A stretch of DNA of 64,000 nucleotides from Thereva unica. Lineage: Eukaryota; Arthropoda; Insecta; Diptera; Therevidae. The stretch lies in assembly GCA_949987705.1 (NCBI GenBank), contig OX465281.1, forward strand, positions 8,844,001-8,908,000, given 5' to 3'. The position numbers were made by a program, and so were the translations under genes. The notes beneath the pieces were generated by a model. It had not been told where the DNA came from. It ran no database searches and saw nothing but the letters and a program-made list of their open reading frames with translations. Below are positions 19,351 to 31,116 of the stretch, in pieces; the stretch's first letter is position 1; every line of letters starts with the position of its first letter.

Positions 19351-21763
19351 ACAAGGTGTATTAGAGAAAATGTCGAAACGCCTGGCTGTGGATAGGTTTT
19401 GGATAGACGAACAAAAAATCGTATAGGTGGGGGAAGGGAAATCGTAGCAGTTTAGCCGCTAGGGTGTTTTGAATTTTTGTTGGTAGCGGTTTACATATTA
19501 CCCAGTATTTTTGTAACCCTTTTAGATATTTTCATGAATAAGGCAGCAATCCACGCAGAATACTTCCACCTATCTAAAACTGTGTCCAGAGTTATGAGTC
19601 GTCAAAGTAAATATTTTGTTTTTTTTATCCAAAATTTCAACTGCAACTACCTTGTTATCCAAAAAATACGTAATTAACCAATACTTTTTTTTTTACAAAA
19701 CTTGGACAATTTCGTATGAATAATGTTCAACAACTTTTACGACATGGCCTCTAGTCAGCGCCGTCCCTAGGGTAGAGCGAGCAGAGCGGTCGCTCTAGGC
19801 GCCAGGTGGCAAGGGGCGCCAAAATGAATGCAAAAAAAGATTTCGAACGAATTTTGATGGCGCCTTTTGAGGGCGGAGCACATTTGCGTTGTTTGTAGCC
19901 AGTCAAGTTTATATACTCATCAATATGACTCGAACACGACACAAGCAGGTAACGCTGATTGTAATGGTACATGGCCTTAGGCCACATCCTGCTCGAGGTC
20001 CATTCCATTAGCAGACTAAATACGGCGGATATAAAGAGAATAAACTCGATAAAAACCGCAATCCCAATGTTTAAGCAATCATGCTGAATTTATGAATGGT
20101 ACTGCGTGAATGTACCACTAACACTGGACTCCAGATACCAGGCGACCTTCGGTTTCAAAAAAACTTTAAAACATAGAACACTACTCAACGCTCCAAAAAT
20201 TTCTGGTGCTTCAATAGCCCCCAACAGGACGACCTACAAGACAGTTGGATATTTTTGAACCCATATATCAAGGTTTTGAACAAGGCCCTAGTGAAGGAAA
20301 GTGTTCGGGATCGGGGCAGTCTGTGCCCGCAAACCACCTTGCAGTATGCTGTGATCACTCTTTCATTGGTAAAAGATCTCCTTAGAAGCTGCCTGTGGAA
20401 GTAAGGGCCTAATCGTTTTGAGAAGACGAAACTTTTTACGCAATATCTGAAAGCTGGCCACTCGCGTGTAGAGACTAGGAAGGAAAATAGAGATACAGAT
20501 TTTCTTAATAAAAAGAGGGTTAGATCCGTTGGATCTTCTCCAGGCCACAACACCCGGAAAAGGGTGAACTCTTCGGCCATACGGTTTGAAAATCCTTCAA
20601 AAAAGTCACACGCACCCATAATAAAGTCGACCTTATGTCAAATAGCAGAAAATGGCAGAATGGGCATGCTTGCGACTGACTATGCGGAGACTCTCCTGAC
20701 CACGAAACAACTAAGTAGTTGTCGCGGGAGTCTTCTGGAAGCAATGATCGAGCTGGCTAAGGGCTCAGAACGGCCAGGTCCCAAGGGGTCGATGCGCCCC
20801 CTATGATGGACCGCCTTAAGCCCAGGAAGGAGCAAGCCTCTCGCAGTACTTCTCGGCGACAACAGAATACCCCACTGATATTATGTTGAAAAGGATAGAG
20901 TTCTGAAACAAGACCCCAAGGGTGTAGAGGTGGAGAGTACTCCAGAAAGTGCACCGCACAACATTAAGTAAGTAGCTGATCAAATATTAGCGGTGCTAGC
21001 GCGTAAGTTGTCTCAATCGACCTTTGTGTATGAAGAGGTCGATTGAAACAGCTGACGTGCTACCACCCCAGAATGGTGAGCACTGCAATTTTGGGCGGTG
21101 GTAGGAGAAGTCTCTTTTAACGAGGAGGTAACTCTCTCCGACATCTCAACCTTACTGGCGACTGGGGCAAGCTCTACTGCTCAACCATCCGATACAAACA
21201 GCCACATAGTTTCATTGAGATTTGTGCTGTTGGAAAAGACCACGGTGAAGTAACTCTGGGACGAAGTGACTCAAGCCACCATCGAAATCGTTAGGCGCAT
21301 CACAAAAAGGCTGGCAAAAGGGGGCTATAATCCCCTAGGAAAATAAGTGTTCCAAGATAAACCTCCATCACGTCTTGGAAATGCTCGAAAAAAGGTTAAT
21401 TTAGGACAACCGAAAATGCAATTTATGTGATATGTGATGTGAAAGTGTCAACCAAAGGGCGCCGAAAGTGCTCCAGCCTCAACAAGAGTTAGAGAGGTTA
21501 TAAGCGATTTTAATGTTGAAATTTGCTCTATTTCGTCCCTTGTACTTGATTGCTGTTTAATATCTAATAGGGTTATACAAATACAGGGTAATATGTAAAC
21601 CTCTACCAAAAAACTTTCAGAACGACCTAGCGGCTAAACCGCTATGATTACCCCCCCCCCCCCCCCCTCCCCCAACCTTAACCACCCATACGATTTTTTG
21701 TTCGTCTATCCAAGACCTATCCACAGTCAGGCGTTTCGACATTTTCGCTAATATACACCCTGT
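19351..21763. mobile_element. long-TIR DNA element, copy 1, with nested insertion
   Basis: Begins ACAAGGTGTAT and ends ATACACCCTGT. Arms of 200 bp or more are diverged inverted repeats: GTCGAAACGCCTG, GAACAAAAAATCG, TTTAGCCGCTAGG and GGTTTACATATTACCC occur inverted at about 21600-21750. A C-run of about 20 lies in the right arm. No transposase in the arms. Related copies are at 33440-35406 and 25020-25170 (left end only), with a diverged piece at about 49445-49560. The superfamily is not identified. Confidence 0.75.
19755..21496. mobile_element. about 1.74-kb insertion inside long-TIR copy 1
   Basis: Copy 2 reads GGCCTCTAGTTTTCAAGTTA at the equivalent place, so this segment is extra here. 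It starts TCAGCGCCGTCCCTAG and contains a GC-rich first 250 bp, then about 1.2 kb with several short ORFs and text loosely like a LINE ORF1. I recognise no protein. It may be two nested insertions. Confidence 0.55.
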
Positions 21764-22207
21764 ATAATGTAGAAGTACTTAATTTTCGATTGGGTTGAAT
21801 TTTAATTTGCTAAAAGGTGACTTTTAGTAGTAAAAAGGTGAATTTAATTTGCTAAAAGGATTAATTTGATTTGAAAATGGGTGAATTTAATGTGGAAAAA
21901 CGGTATCCCTGTGCTGAAATTTAGTGCTGGAAATTACCACATAGTATAAATTACCGTATAGTAATAGTGGAGCTAAACAGTCCTTTAGTCCTGCTTCACT
22001 GGCCTTAGTTCAATAAAGTTCATTTCAATCCGCGTAAGGCTTCATCGGCTGGCATGTTCAGTTATTGCTTTTTGGATAGAAGTTATAATTGTGAGAAACT
22101 AGGAGGACAAAAGTTTAATCAGCAATCATTGAAATTATCCTGCACAATGCGGAACTTCACATCGATGAAATCTTATGTTTCATTCCACTGACGCACGAAC
22201 CACCAAC

Positions 22208-23955
22208 ATGTGCTGTTCATTGGTGTTTATTTTGTTATTATTTGTTTCAATACGAAATTCGTATTCAATAAATGTAAATGAATTAATTGAACTAACTGAA
22301 GACCTGTGCGACGTTTACAAATTTGAACATTTGGTGATATTTTCATCCAATGAACCAAGTGCTAACAGTAGTTCAGATGCCGAAATATTCGCTCGTGAAT
22401 TTCAGCGAAAAGTTATTTTATCTACAATTTGGGTGAATTTAAAAATGGATGAAAAGCAAATTAAGTTATTTCATAAAAATATTTTATCAATTGTGTTTCT
22501 GGATGAACAAGGTGACAACTTGAAGATAGTGACGCGTGAAACTTTAGATTTTGGTCTAAGAGCATCAAAAATAATTTTGCTTTACCTTCTAAGAAAGTGG
22601 AGATTGTTGAACAAAAACTGCTTTTTCAGTGGTGTTGGGAAATGAAGATGATAAACGCTATTGCACTCGTGGAAGAAAATAACAGAAATCGCATTTTCGG
22701 TTATAATCCATTCTTAAATATTTCTGCTGAAGAGAAATCATCGTCCGATGTGACCAAATTATTTGTTGGCAAGGTCAGAAATTATCAAGGAGTCGAAATT
22801 CGTACAAATTTTAAACCAAACACCCCATTTATTTTGGATTATGTTAACATCAAAGGCGAGGCGGACATTACTGGAACTGGATATGAAGTCTTGAAACAAT
22901 TTTCGAAAACTTTTAATGCGACGTTGACTATACTTGACAAAAAAACTTCTTTATTGTATGATAGGAACGAAGCCGGATTGCTTAATGAGGATATAGCAAA
23001 TATTTTAGTGTCAGGGTTCTACTATCAAGTGCAATTTTTAGGCTTCTTGTCTTACCCATTTTCAATGCACAAGTTATGCTTATTCACTCCAGCAAGTATT
23101 CCAATACCAGCATCGCTATACATTTTGCGGCCTTTTGACCAACTGGTTTGGTGCACCCTGTTATCGTTTATTCTATTGGCGAGCTTGGCAGGATACTTGA
23201 CTGCCCTTGCGATAAAAGAGAATAGCAGTTTTGGAAAGTTCCTCCTTGAAATTATCCTGCGAATACTTTTCTTACCCTATTCAGGACTAAGCAATACTAA
23301 ATGGATTATTTTCTATTCACTCGTTCTTCTTCTGGGATTTATAGTGTCCAACATCTATTTGGCTAGAATGGTAAGCCTTTTCGCTCGTACCGTATTTCTC
23401 GAAACAGTCAAAACCGTTGAGGATATGGAAAAATTTCAAATTAAAATCGCATTAACAAAATCGGAACTAATGAATTTAATACCGTCTATGTTCAATATTT
23501 CAAAAGATTTATTCGTTGCCCTTGAATTCGAGGAGTTTTTCGAATGTGAGAAAAATTTTAATCTTTCGTTTGTATATGCGCATGCATCAGGGATTAGTGA
23601 CAAGAACACATATAATGAATTGCAGCCACATTTGAAGAAATTGGACATCTGTTCTCGTTTATTATATATCGGTTTCCTATTTCAAAGCGCTTGGATGTTT
23701 CGGGAGAGTTTTGATGAATATATTCTATTTATTCATGCTTTTGGATTATATGATCATTGGAACAAAATAGCATATTATGAATTTAGTCGGGGCAAAGCAA
23801 GAGTTCGCAGTAATCCAGATGATGAAGCAAAATCTATGAAAATTGAACATTTTGAATTAATATTGAAAGTGTATGTTTGTGGAATTGTTGTAAGTTTTTG
23901 TTGTTTTATAATAGAAATTGTTCTCAATTGTTTAAACAAAAGAATTATTTATTAA
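22208..23955 (+). pseudogene. IR-3, ionotropic receptor with a single frameshift
   Basis: Full-length paralogue of IR-1 from signal peptide to M3. One base is missing at about 22570-22580 (AAAATAATTTTGCTTTACC, 19 nt, against 20 nt in IR-2), shifting the frame near residue 120. Upstream, one extra codon follows the TTTGGT position. After the shift the rest (about 22597-23955) is open. With just one indel, it is either a very young pseudogene or an assembly/read error in an A/T-rich stretch. Its upstream region is shared with IR-5, and the uORF ATG found in other copies is ATT here. Confidence 0.88.
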
Positions 23956-23969
23956 AATAAATTAAATAT

Positions 23970-25019
23970 TAAATTGAAAAAAGACCGTTTTTTTAATTTG
24001 ATTTGATCTTCCAAAATAATCATTTTTTGCCCTTCACCGTAGTATATTCAAAATGTGAACTCAGTGAAATCTATCATATATACGCACTTGAATCGGATCC
24101 TGGTTAGCTCAGTCCACCACAGATTAGCTAGATGCAGGCTCCTGCTAAAAATTTGGATGCTTGCCACACCCAAATTCTTCATCGTATAAAGTTTTAACGT
24201 CGGTCAACGCTTGTTGAAAACCTGTAATAACAAATCCTCATTAGGGCAAAACCGCTGCCACCAAAAAAATGTAATTTTATGTGCAAGTCGTAAAAATATT
24301 ATAAGTTTTATTAAAAGGGGGAACAAAAATGTAATGTAACACAGCACACAACGATAAACATAAAAAAAAACATAAAAAAACGTTTATATGTATGTATATA
24401 TAAAAAAAAGCGATAGAGAGAGCTGCACGATAAAAGAGCTTCAAAGTGCACTTTCACGATGTAAGCGCGGCTTTGTGATGACCGAACCGTTTTTCAGTTG
24501 CAAGTTATGTGGTGGAAATCCGAGTATGTCCCAGGAATTCAAAGACTCCGTCGGATAATTCACGATATCATCTTGATTAGTGGTGGAATCAACTGTATGA
24601 CTCATTCGTTATTTGCCACTTTAGATACCGACTTTCATTGGAATCGGAAAAAAATTGCAAATTCAACCCCCGGCCGTTTCCCCGGCCATTTTGAATTTCG
24701 GTCATATTTAAGCAACCATTTTGAATTTTTGATGTGCACCATTGACTTCGATGTGCACCCTTACGGACCTTCACGCAAAATTTCGAAGCTCTGCAATGAT
24801 TTGCAACGTCCAGTAGCAAGCTTGACCTGAAGATAGACAAAGAATATGAAAGGTTAAGGGTAGTCTGATGGATGCATTAAGAGGGGGCAGTGATACTCGC
24901 GTTTGCACTCTTGGATGTTGTAGGAGGTAATTTTTTTAGTAGTGGAATGAGTCAAAACCGTCAGAGCTAGCGGGAGACAGTCTTGTGGGAGGTTTATGCC
25001 TCCTGGAACAAATGAATAT
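23970..25019 (+). repeat. IR-3 downstream block, duplicated after IR-4
   Basis: Paralogue of about 32225-33439: the same order of GACCGTTTTTTAATTTG, TTTTTGCCCTTCACCGTAG, ACGTCGGTCAACGCTTG, a half-MITE ending GCGCGGCTT (about 24440-24475), a satellite-like unit and a LINE-B 3' relic on the minus strand (about 24805-24990). No gene is seen. Confidence 0.75.
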
Positions 25020-25170
25020 ACAGGGTGTATCAGTGAATATGTCGAAGCGCCTGGCTGTGGATAGGTCTTGGAAAGAACAAAAAATCGTATGGGTGGGGGG
25101 AGGGAAATCGTAGCAGTTTAGCCGCTAGGGCGTTTTGAATTTTTGTTGGTAGCGGTTTACTTATTACCCA
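25020..25170. mobile_element. long-TIR element, left-end fragment (copy 3)
   Basis: Begins ACAGGGTGTATCAGTGAATATG and follows the left arm of copies 1 and 2 to about TACTTATTACCCAG, then diverges. The right arm and interior are absent. Confidence 0.7.
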
Positions 25171-25599
25171 GTTCCTTTTTCCAGCGACCTTTTTCTATTT
25201 CCTAAGCTTAAAATTTGGCTTAGAGCAGTGGTCGCTAAAGTCAATAGTCAACAGAGCCAAATATCAACAGCACAAGGGTAGAGAGCTATCTTAGAATCAG
25301 ACCATATATATAAAGAATTTAAATTAGCCTTAAAATTATCTCGGATATATGTGGACAATTTCACCTAACCGTTCCGCCCTCGTAAATTGGAGTGTTTCTC
25401 AAATACCTATGTTTGTTTCTACCTCGGATTTTTTCTGAATTGTAGGTTTTGGCGAAAAAACGACGAACCTACAGTTTTTGGAGGTGTCACAATGGAGGGG
25501 AATTTGCTACAGCTGGTGCAATATTGAAAAATTGGCCTTTTTTAATAAACTGAGAGTCACAGGAATTTTCAAAATTCCATAGTTAAAGCACACATGACC

Positions 25600-26600
25600 C
25601 CAATTTCAACGTTTGAAGCTCAAAATACTCCTTCCGTCATAAGATGTGAACATGAGCAAAAGTATAAAACTTTCCAAGTGTTCTGGACAGGGGTCACAAG
25701 TTATAGTCCGGTTCGAGGATTAAAATTGAATAACGTACGTAGAAAGAGGACAAATGCTTGCATACAAGGATTCAGGGTTGTCAAAAGGGGCAATTGTATC
25801 GAAAATTAGAAGATCTGTCATTGTTGTGTGTAATTTACTCAATTTGGGTGATAATTACGGTATCAAGAAGGCCACAGGTGCCTCGAAAAATTGACAACTC
25901 CTCAGAAAACCCGCATATTTCAAGAAGCAACCGTGGGAAAACTTAGTCCTTCCGCCATTAAATTTTAATTAGATCTTTCAATTGGTGTTAGACTTATCCA
26001 GCAAATTTTGCAAGCCAATCCGAACTTTATGTACAGAAGGTCGGCTAAAAAACTCTGCTTACTGCAGAATACAAAATTCACCGCCTGGCTTTCGCTGAAA
26101 GTCACATGTCCTGGACTCACAGAATGGCAGAATGTGATTTTCAGTGATGAAAAAACATTTAATCTGGATGGTCCTGATGGATACGTGCTAAATACTGGCA
26201 AAGATCTAAGAAGCGCACCATATGTCCGATTGTGTAGTCATTCAGGAGCAGGAGCGTTATGGCGTGGGGTGCTTTTGGCTTGCTCGGCAAGACAAGGTCG
26301 TGCTGGGTTCCGGGACGAACGAATGCGGGTAGCTACGTGGAGCTCCTAGAAATGATAATGGATGAATATCCTGAGAATATCGCTGGACCAAACTTTATTT
26401 TCCAGCAGGATAACTGCTAGGGGAACAAAACAATGGTTAGCAGCAGCAAACATCCCTTTAATGGTGTGACACGCACAAAGTCCTGATTTCAATCGAATTG
26501 AAGACCTGTGGGGATGGATGGCCCAGAAAATCTATAATAAACGGAACTCGATTCAACAGTGTTCAGGAGCTTAAAAGATCATCCATTTTGTCTACGGGGG
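25600..26600 (+). pseudogene. Tc1-like transposase relic
   Basis: The open part (about 26008-26349) contains WQNVIFSDEKTF, the second-half start of the Tc1 catalytic domain. Further on, in shifted frames, are an FQQDN motif (about 26400) and EDLWGWMAQKIY (about 26500), which match the DDE order of Tc1-like transposases. Stops and frame changes show it is dead. The N-terminal HTH is not clearly visible. I could not define terminal inverted repeats. A duplicated stretch GTGTCTTCAAATTAATTT at about 26744 and 26954 might be remnants of ends. Confidence 0.65.
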
Positions 26601-26984
26601 GAGAAATTCCGATTATATGATAAAAAATTTAATTAATTCAACGCCCAATTGTTGTTTTCAGGTCATAAATAATCAAGGTGGACCAACCAATATTAAGATG
26701 TACACAATACAATATTGTACAAATAAAAAATAATAGAAATATAGTAGTGTCTTCAAATTAATTTGGCATTTCCAAGGCATAATTTTAGAAGTTTGCTCAA
26801 GTTTACCGCTCCCCTTTTAAAATTCCATGGAAAACGGAATATTTTTGAAACGAAGAAGAATCTACACAAAAATCCATAAATTTTGGTAGTTTTGGTAACT
26901 CATAGAAATGCTTGGTTTTTGCCTATCGGAAGTTCAAACTTTGGAAAAGTAGGTGTCTTCAAATTAATTTCGTGGACTGTACTC

Positions 26985-26985
<1 letters not shown>

Positions 26986-27077
<92 letters not shown>
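26986..27077. repeat. (TA)n microsatellite
   Basis: About 46 uninterrupted TA dinucleotides. The Tyr-Ile ORFs across it are artefacts. Confidence 0.97.
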
Positions 27078-27081
<4 letters not shown>

Positions 27082-27302
27082 CAATTTCAAATAAATAAAA
27101 ATATTGATATTGATTCTTTATTAATAGTAGCTCTGGTAGTGTTTACTTTAGTGCTACCTATATCAATTTTTAAAAGCTTATGTACACTGTATAGGAACTG
27201 ATCAGTATGTGTCTATTTAGTTATTCGATTATTCATAAAAACTAATCAGCTAAAAATACAATCGTGTGAGAAACTGGGAAGACAAAAGTTTAATCATCAA
27301 TC

Positions 27303-27404
27303 ATGAATATTGTCACGAGCTACGCGGAACTTCACATCGATGAAATCGTACTTTCCATTCCACTGAAACACGAACTACCAACATGTTCTGTTCATTGGTG
27401 TTGA
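27303..27404 (+). CDS. overlapping upstream ORF of IR-4
   Basis: ATG at 27303, 80 nt before the IR-4 ATG. It has 33 codons and TGA at 27402-27404. The peptide shares TSYAELHIDEI and IPLKHELPTC with the other uORFs. Confidence 0.5.
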   Translation: MNIVTSYAELHIDEIVLSIPLKHELPTCSVHWC

Positions 27405-28034
27405 TTTTGTTATTATTTGTTTCAATACGAATTTCGTATTCAATAAATGTAAATGAATTGATTGAACTAACTGAAGACCTGTGCGATTTTTACAAATTTG
27501 AACATTTGGTGATATTTTCACCCAATGAAACAAGTGATGATAGTCGTTCAAATGCCGAAATATTCGTACGTGAATTTCAGCAAAAAGTTATTTTATCCAC
27601 AATTTGGGTGAATTTAAGAATAGATATTAAGCAAATAAAGTTAATACACAAAAATGTTTTATCAATAGCTTTTCTGGATGAACAAGGTGATAATATGAAG
27701 CGAGTGATAAGTAGGACTTTAAGTTATATTCGTGCATCGAAAATAATTATTGTTTTACCTTCTTACAAAGTGGAGGTTATGAAATTGCTTTTTCAATTTT
27801 GCTGGGTAGCAGGAATGATAAACGCTATTGCAATTGTGGAAGACAATGAACGAAATTGTATTTTCGGTTATAAACCATTCTTAAATATTTCTGCTGAAGA
27901 GAAATCAACGACCGATGTGAACAAATTATTTGTTGGTAGGTTCAGAAATTATCACGGAATCGAATTTCGAACAAATTTTAAACCAAATAGCCCATTTATT
28001 TTGGATTATGTTAACACCAAAGGCGAGGCGGACA

Positions 28035-28038
<4 letters not shown>
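27383..28038 (+). pseudogene. IR-4, 5' part (split by LINE-B)
   Basis: First 219 codons of an IR paralogue: signal peptide, N-terminal domain and the start of S1, ending at GEADIT. The LINE-B poly(A) tail (T-run on this strand) begins directly after. The rest of the gene resumes at 31117 in the same phase, so removing 28040-31116 leaves an open frame with no other lesion. As written the ORF reads into poly-Phe and stops at 28078. Confidence 0.9.
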
Positions 28039-28075
<37 letters not shown>

Positions 28076-31000
28076 TGAAAAAACCAAGCTTAGGTGTAAC
28101 CCTTTGTACTACCAGTCCGTCATGTCGTTCAGTTCATGGTGCAATGTCTAGTAGTAGCTTGGTTTGAAGAATAGAGGAGAATAGGAAAGGTTAGAGGGGG
28201 TCTGGAGGGTGTAGAAGAAAATGACGATGAACCTCACGTTTGAACTCTGAGATGTTGTACGAGTTCGGAAATACCGACTGCGGGAGATCATTCCACAATC
28301 GAGTTGTTCTATTCATAAACGAACTTCTGAACCGTATTGTGCGTGAACGAGGGGGCTGTAGGGTATGGGGGTGAGCCGAGCGGGCTAGTCTTGTGTTGCG
28401 GGAAAAGTGTTGCCGTGCAGGCAGGAGGTCCTGAATTTCGGTGGAACAGTCGCCATGGTAATAGCGATAAAGTATGGAGAGGGCTGCTACATTCCTACGG
28501 TGGCTCAAGGTGTCTATGGAGGCGCGAAAGGGGCCATCACCAATGAGTTTGAGGGCACGATTTTGCACCTTGTCGAGACAAGCCAAGGTGGTTTTTGGGG
28601 CGCCTGCCCAGATATGTGAGTTGTATTCGAGGCGCGGCCGAATGTAGGATTTGTATATTGTAGCCAGTGCGGCTGGCTGGAGGAGTAACTTGCATCTCTT
28701 GAGAAATCCAAGGCATTGGGAGGCTTGTTTGGCGATTTGGAATATGTGATCGTTCCATCGCAGATGCTCCGTTAAAGTTACCCCTAGGATGTTGAGAGTT
28801 GAGTCAGCCGTTAGGTTCTCTCCATCCACCGAGACAGGAGGAAGGTCGGTACAATTTTTGTTGGAGATCAGACAGTGCTTCGTTTTTGTGGCATTGAATT
28901 CGACGCGGTTCATTTCGCCCCAATGAAGAATCGATTCGATATCCCGGTTGATCGAAGCCGACATCAGTTGACGGTGGTAAAGACAAGGTCTGGCACGTGC
29001 TTGTCTTATATTGTCGAAGGAGTAAGAGAAATTCAGAGTACCGTCATCAGCGAAGCAGTGAAGTGGGTTGGAGGGGATTGAGAGCAGATCATTAATGAAG
29101 ATTAGAAAAAGTGCGGGTGAAAGAATTGACCCCTGGGGAACTCCGGCCGAAATGGCGTGGGGGTTGGATTCGACGCCATCCAATACTACCTTGATTGAAC
29201 GGCCTGAAAGAAAGCTCTTAATCCAGTTCCTTAGAACTAAGTGTATACCAATAGCTTGGAGTTTATTCAACAGAGCTGGGTGCCATACTCTGTCAAAAGC
29301 CTTTGATATATCTAGAGCAACTAGGCTAGACTCACCAAAGCTGTGAATGCTTTGGTTGATACGCTCGGTTAAACACACAAGCAGATCGCCAGTAGACCGT
29401 TTAGATCTGAAGCCGTATTGCCTGTCGTGTATAATTTGGTTGGATTCTAGATATTTCATCAGCCTTTTATTGATTATTGTCTCCATGATTTTGGAGAGAA
29501 CAGAAGTAATTGCTATTGGGCGGTAGTTTAAGGGGTCGCTGGCTTCACCTTTTTTTGGGATTGGCTGAACATGAGCTAGTTTCCAAGAGTCGGGATACAC
29601 TCCGGAGAAGTAAGACAGGGCAAAAAGTTTGCGCAGAGGTTTAGCCAAAGGTGAGGCACATTTTTTAAGTACCATAGGGGGGATTTTGTCGGGACCAGTG
29701 GATTTGTTGGCGTCGAGTTCCTTGAGACACCTAAACACCTCGCGAGTCCTGAAGTGAACTCCGTCCATTGAGTGGGTGGTATTCTCGAGAGTGGGGGGTG
29801 ACATAGCAGCATCGGGTAAAGAAGAATTTGCGGCGAACAGAGAAGCTAATAGGTCGGCCTTGGGTTTGCTTTCTGTTATCACTTCCTTGTTGTGAATAAA
29901 AGGAGGTGTTGAGGAGGAAGTAAAATTCTTCTTGATGGCAGTTACCAAGGACCAGAAGTTTTTGCTGCCTGTAGTGGAGTTAAGAATCTTACTTCTCAAT
30001 CTATCATCAAATGATGATTTGACTTTCCTGATGATGGAGTTACAGGAGTTTCTAAGTCTGACGTACTCACGACGAAGTGGCTCATTAGGCGAACGTCTGT
30101 ATGCTCTATAGGCGGCTTCTTTAGCTTTGATTGCGTTCATACATTCCCCATTGAACCATCTGTTTGGCCTAGGCTTCACAGATTTGGTAGAGTGAGGGAT
30201 GAACAAGCGCATACCCGCTCGAATAATTTTGGTGACACAGAGAGCCGCATAGTTCGCATTGGCACTACGGAAACACAAATCCCAGTCAGTGGCCTGGAAG
30301 AAGCGAATAAGACCCAACCAGTTGGCTTTCCCATAGTGCCACACAGTTCTTTTAGGAGCTGTGGTGGTTGTGGTCGAGGATGGATATGGGAAATAAGCGC
30401 TAATTAGTTTATGGTCCGAGTTGCCAAGGGGTGAGCTAACTTTGATGGAGTACCGCGTCGGGTGGGAAGTAAGAAACAGGTCAAGGAGATGGGCTCCTTG
30501 ACCTGGAATATCAGGGACTCTCGTCGGACATTTGACAATTTGGTGCAAGTTGTTGAGGCTCGCAAAGAGCTCGGCGTCTTTGCCAGGAACACTGGTGCCA
30601 TTTGAGTAATTTAGCCAATGTACATTGTGAACGTTGAAATCACCCGCAACAATGATTTCGCTTTCCGGGTGGGAAAATAAAAATCCGGAAATCTGTTCAG
30701 AAATAGCATCGAAAGCTGAGGTGGTGGCCTCATTACTAATATTAGGACTCCTATATAAAAAACAGAAAAATATGACGTGGCTATGGATAATTATTTTAAT
30801 CCAAAGATGATTAAAATCCGAGGATGTACTACTGTACACCTTCTGAAAGGCCACGTCATTCCTAATATAAATGGCTAATCCCCTATGGGCGGAAAAGTTG
30901 TGCACTAAATTATACCCTGTCACCTGAAATCGATCTAAATCAAGATCTGGTAACACTTGGGTTTCACTCAGTGCGAAAATAGCAGGGGTATGGAGGAGTA

Positions 31001-31116
31001 ACTCGCACGTAACGGCTAGGAAGTTCGCATTCAGTCCCCGAATGTTACAAAAATTGATTATAAAATCATTGTCACTTTGGGGACTGTTTATCGTGAGGTC
31101 CATGACCTCATTTGTA
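28039..31116 (-). mobile_element. LINE-B, near-intact Jockey-like retrotransposon in IR-4
   Basis: A minus-strand element with a poly(A) tail seen as a T-run at 28039-28072, a 3' UTR at 28073-28190, and one long open frame. The 5' end lies 13 nt before the ORF2 ATG, so ORF1 is absent. Flanks join as ...GACATTACT and GGAACTGG..., which is exactly the intact IR sequence with no target duplication or loss beyond a shared T. The long homogeneous tail and intact ORF indicate recent insertion. Relics of the family lie at 4990-5400, 10880-11800, 24805-24990, 33215-33420 and 45725-45825. Confidence 0.92.
28191..31103 (-). CDS. LINE-B ORF2: endonuclease and reverse transcriptase (intact)
   Basis: About 970 residues, uninterrupted. 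The N-terminal endonuclease starts near NFCNIRGLN, with LSETQV, AGDFNVHNVHW and GNSDHKLIS. The central RT has NKSTGPDKIPP, NYRPIAITS, GFRSKRSTGD, LDISKAFDRVWH, GVPQGSILSP and the catalytic FADD. The C-terminal thumb includes YIRPRLEYNSHIWAGAP and LWNDLP. The domain order and length fit Jockey-superfamily ORF2. The frame stays open a further 27 codons upstream to 31184, but that part is antisense IR sequence outside the element. The ATG at 31103 is chosen because it is the first inside the element. It could be catalytically active. Confidence 0.9.
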   Translation of the reverse strand: MDLTINSPQSDNDFIINFCNIRGLNANFLAVTCELLLHTPAIFALSETQVLPDLDLDRFQVTGYNLVHNFSAHRGLAIYIRNDVAFQKVYSSTSSDFNHLWIKIIIHSHVIFFCFLYRSPNISNEATTSAFDAISEQISGFLFSHPESEIIVAGDFNVHNVHWLNYSNGTSVPGKDAELFASLNNLHQIVKCPTRVPDIPGQGAHLLDLFLTSHPTRYSIKVSSPLGNSDHKLISAYFPYPSSTTTTTAPKRTVWHYGKANWLGLIRFFQATDWDLCFRSANANYAALCVTKIIRAGMRLFIPHSTKSVKPRPNRWFNGECMNAIKAKEAAYRAYRRSPNEPLRREYVRLRNSCNSIIRKVKSSFDDRLRSKILNSTTGSKNFWSLVTAIKKNFTSSSTPPFIHNKEVITESKPKADLLASLFAANSSLPDAAMSPPTLENTTHSMDGVHFRTREVFRCLKELDANKSTGPDKIPPMVLKKCASPLAKPLRKLFALSYFSGVYPDSWKLAHVQPIPKKGEASDPLNYRPIAITSVLSKIMETIINKRLMKYLESNQIIHDRQYGFRSKRSTGDLLVCLTERINQSIHSFGESSLVALDISKAFDRVWHPALLNKLQAIGIHLVLRNWIKSFLSGRSIKVVLDGVESNPHAISAGVPQGSILSPALFLIFINDLLSIPSNPLHCFADDGTLNFSYSFDNIRQARARPCLYHRQLMSASINRDIESILHWGEMNRVEFNATKTKHCLISNKNCTDLPPVSVDGENLTADSTLNILGVTLTEHLRWNDHIFQIAKQASQCLGFLKRCKLLLQPAALATIYKSYIRPRLEYNSHIWAGAPKTTLACLDKVQNRALKLIGDGPFRASIDTLSHRRNVAALSILYRYYHGDCSTEIQDLLPARQHFSRNTRLARSAHPHTLQPPRSRTIRFRSSFMNRTTRLWNDLPQSVFPNSYNISEFKREVHRHFLLHPPDPL

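Noticed and set aside
22208..23955. Reading IR-3 (and likewise IR-7) as two adjacent genes
   Set aside because: The two ORFs align end to end with one IR gene and differ only by a small indel. The second ORF lacks a signal peptide and promoter.
26883..27098. ORFs encoding long Tyr-Ile runs
   Set aside because: Translation of a (TA)n microsatellite.
31042..31116. An alternative N terminus for the IR-4 3' half
   Set aside because: These codons are antisense LINE-B sequence that happens to be open. There is no IR homology.
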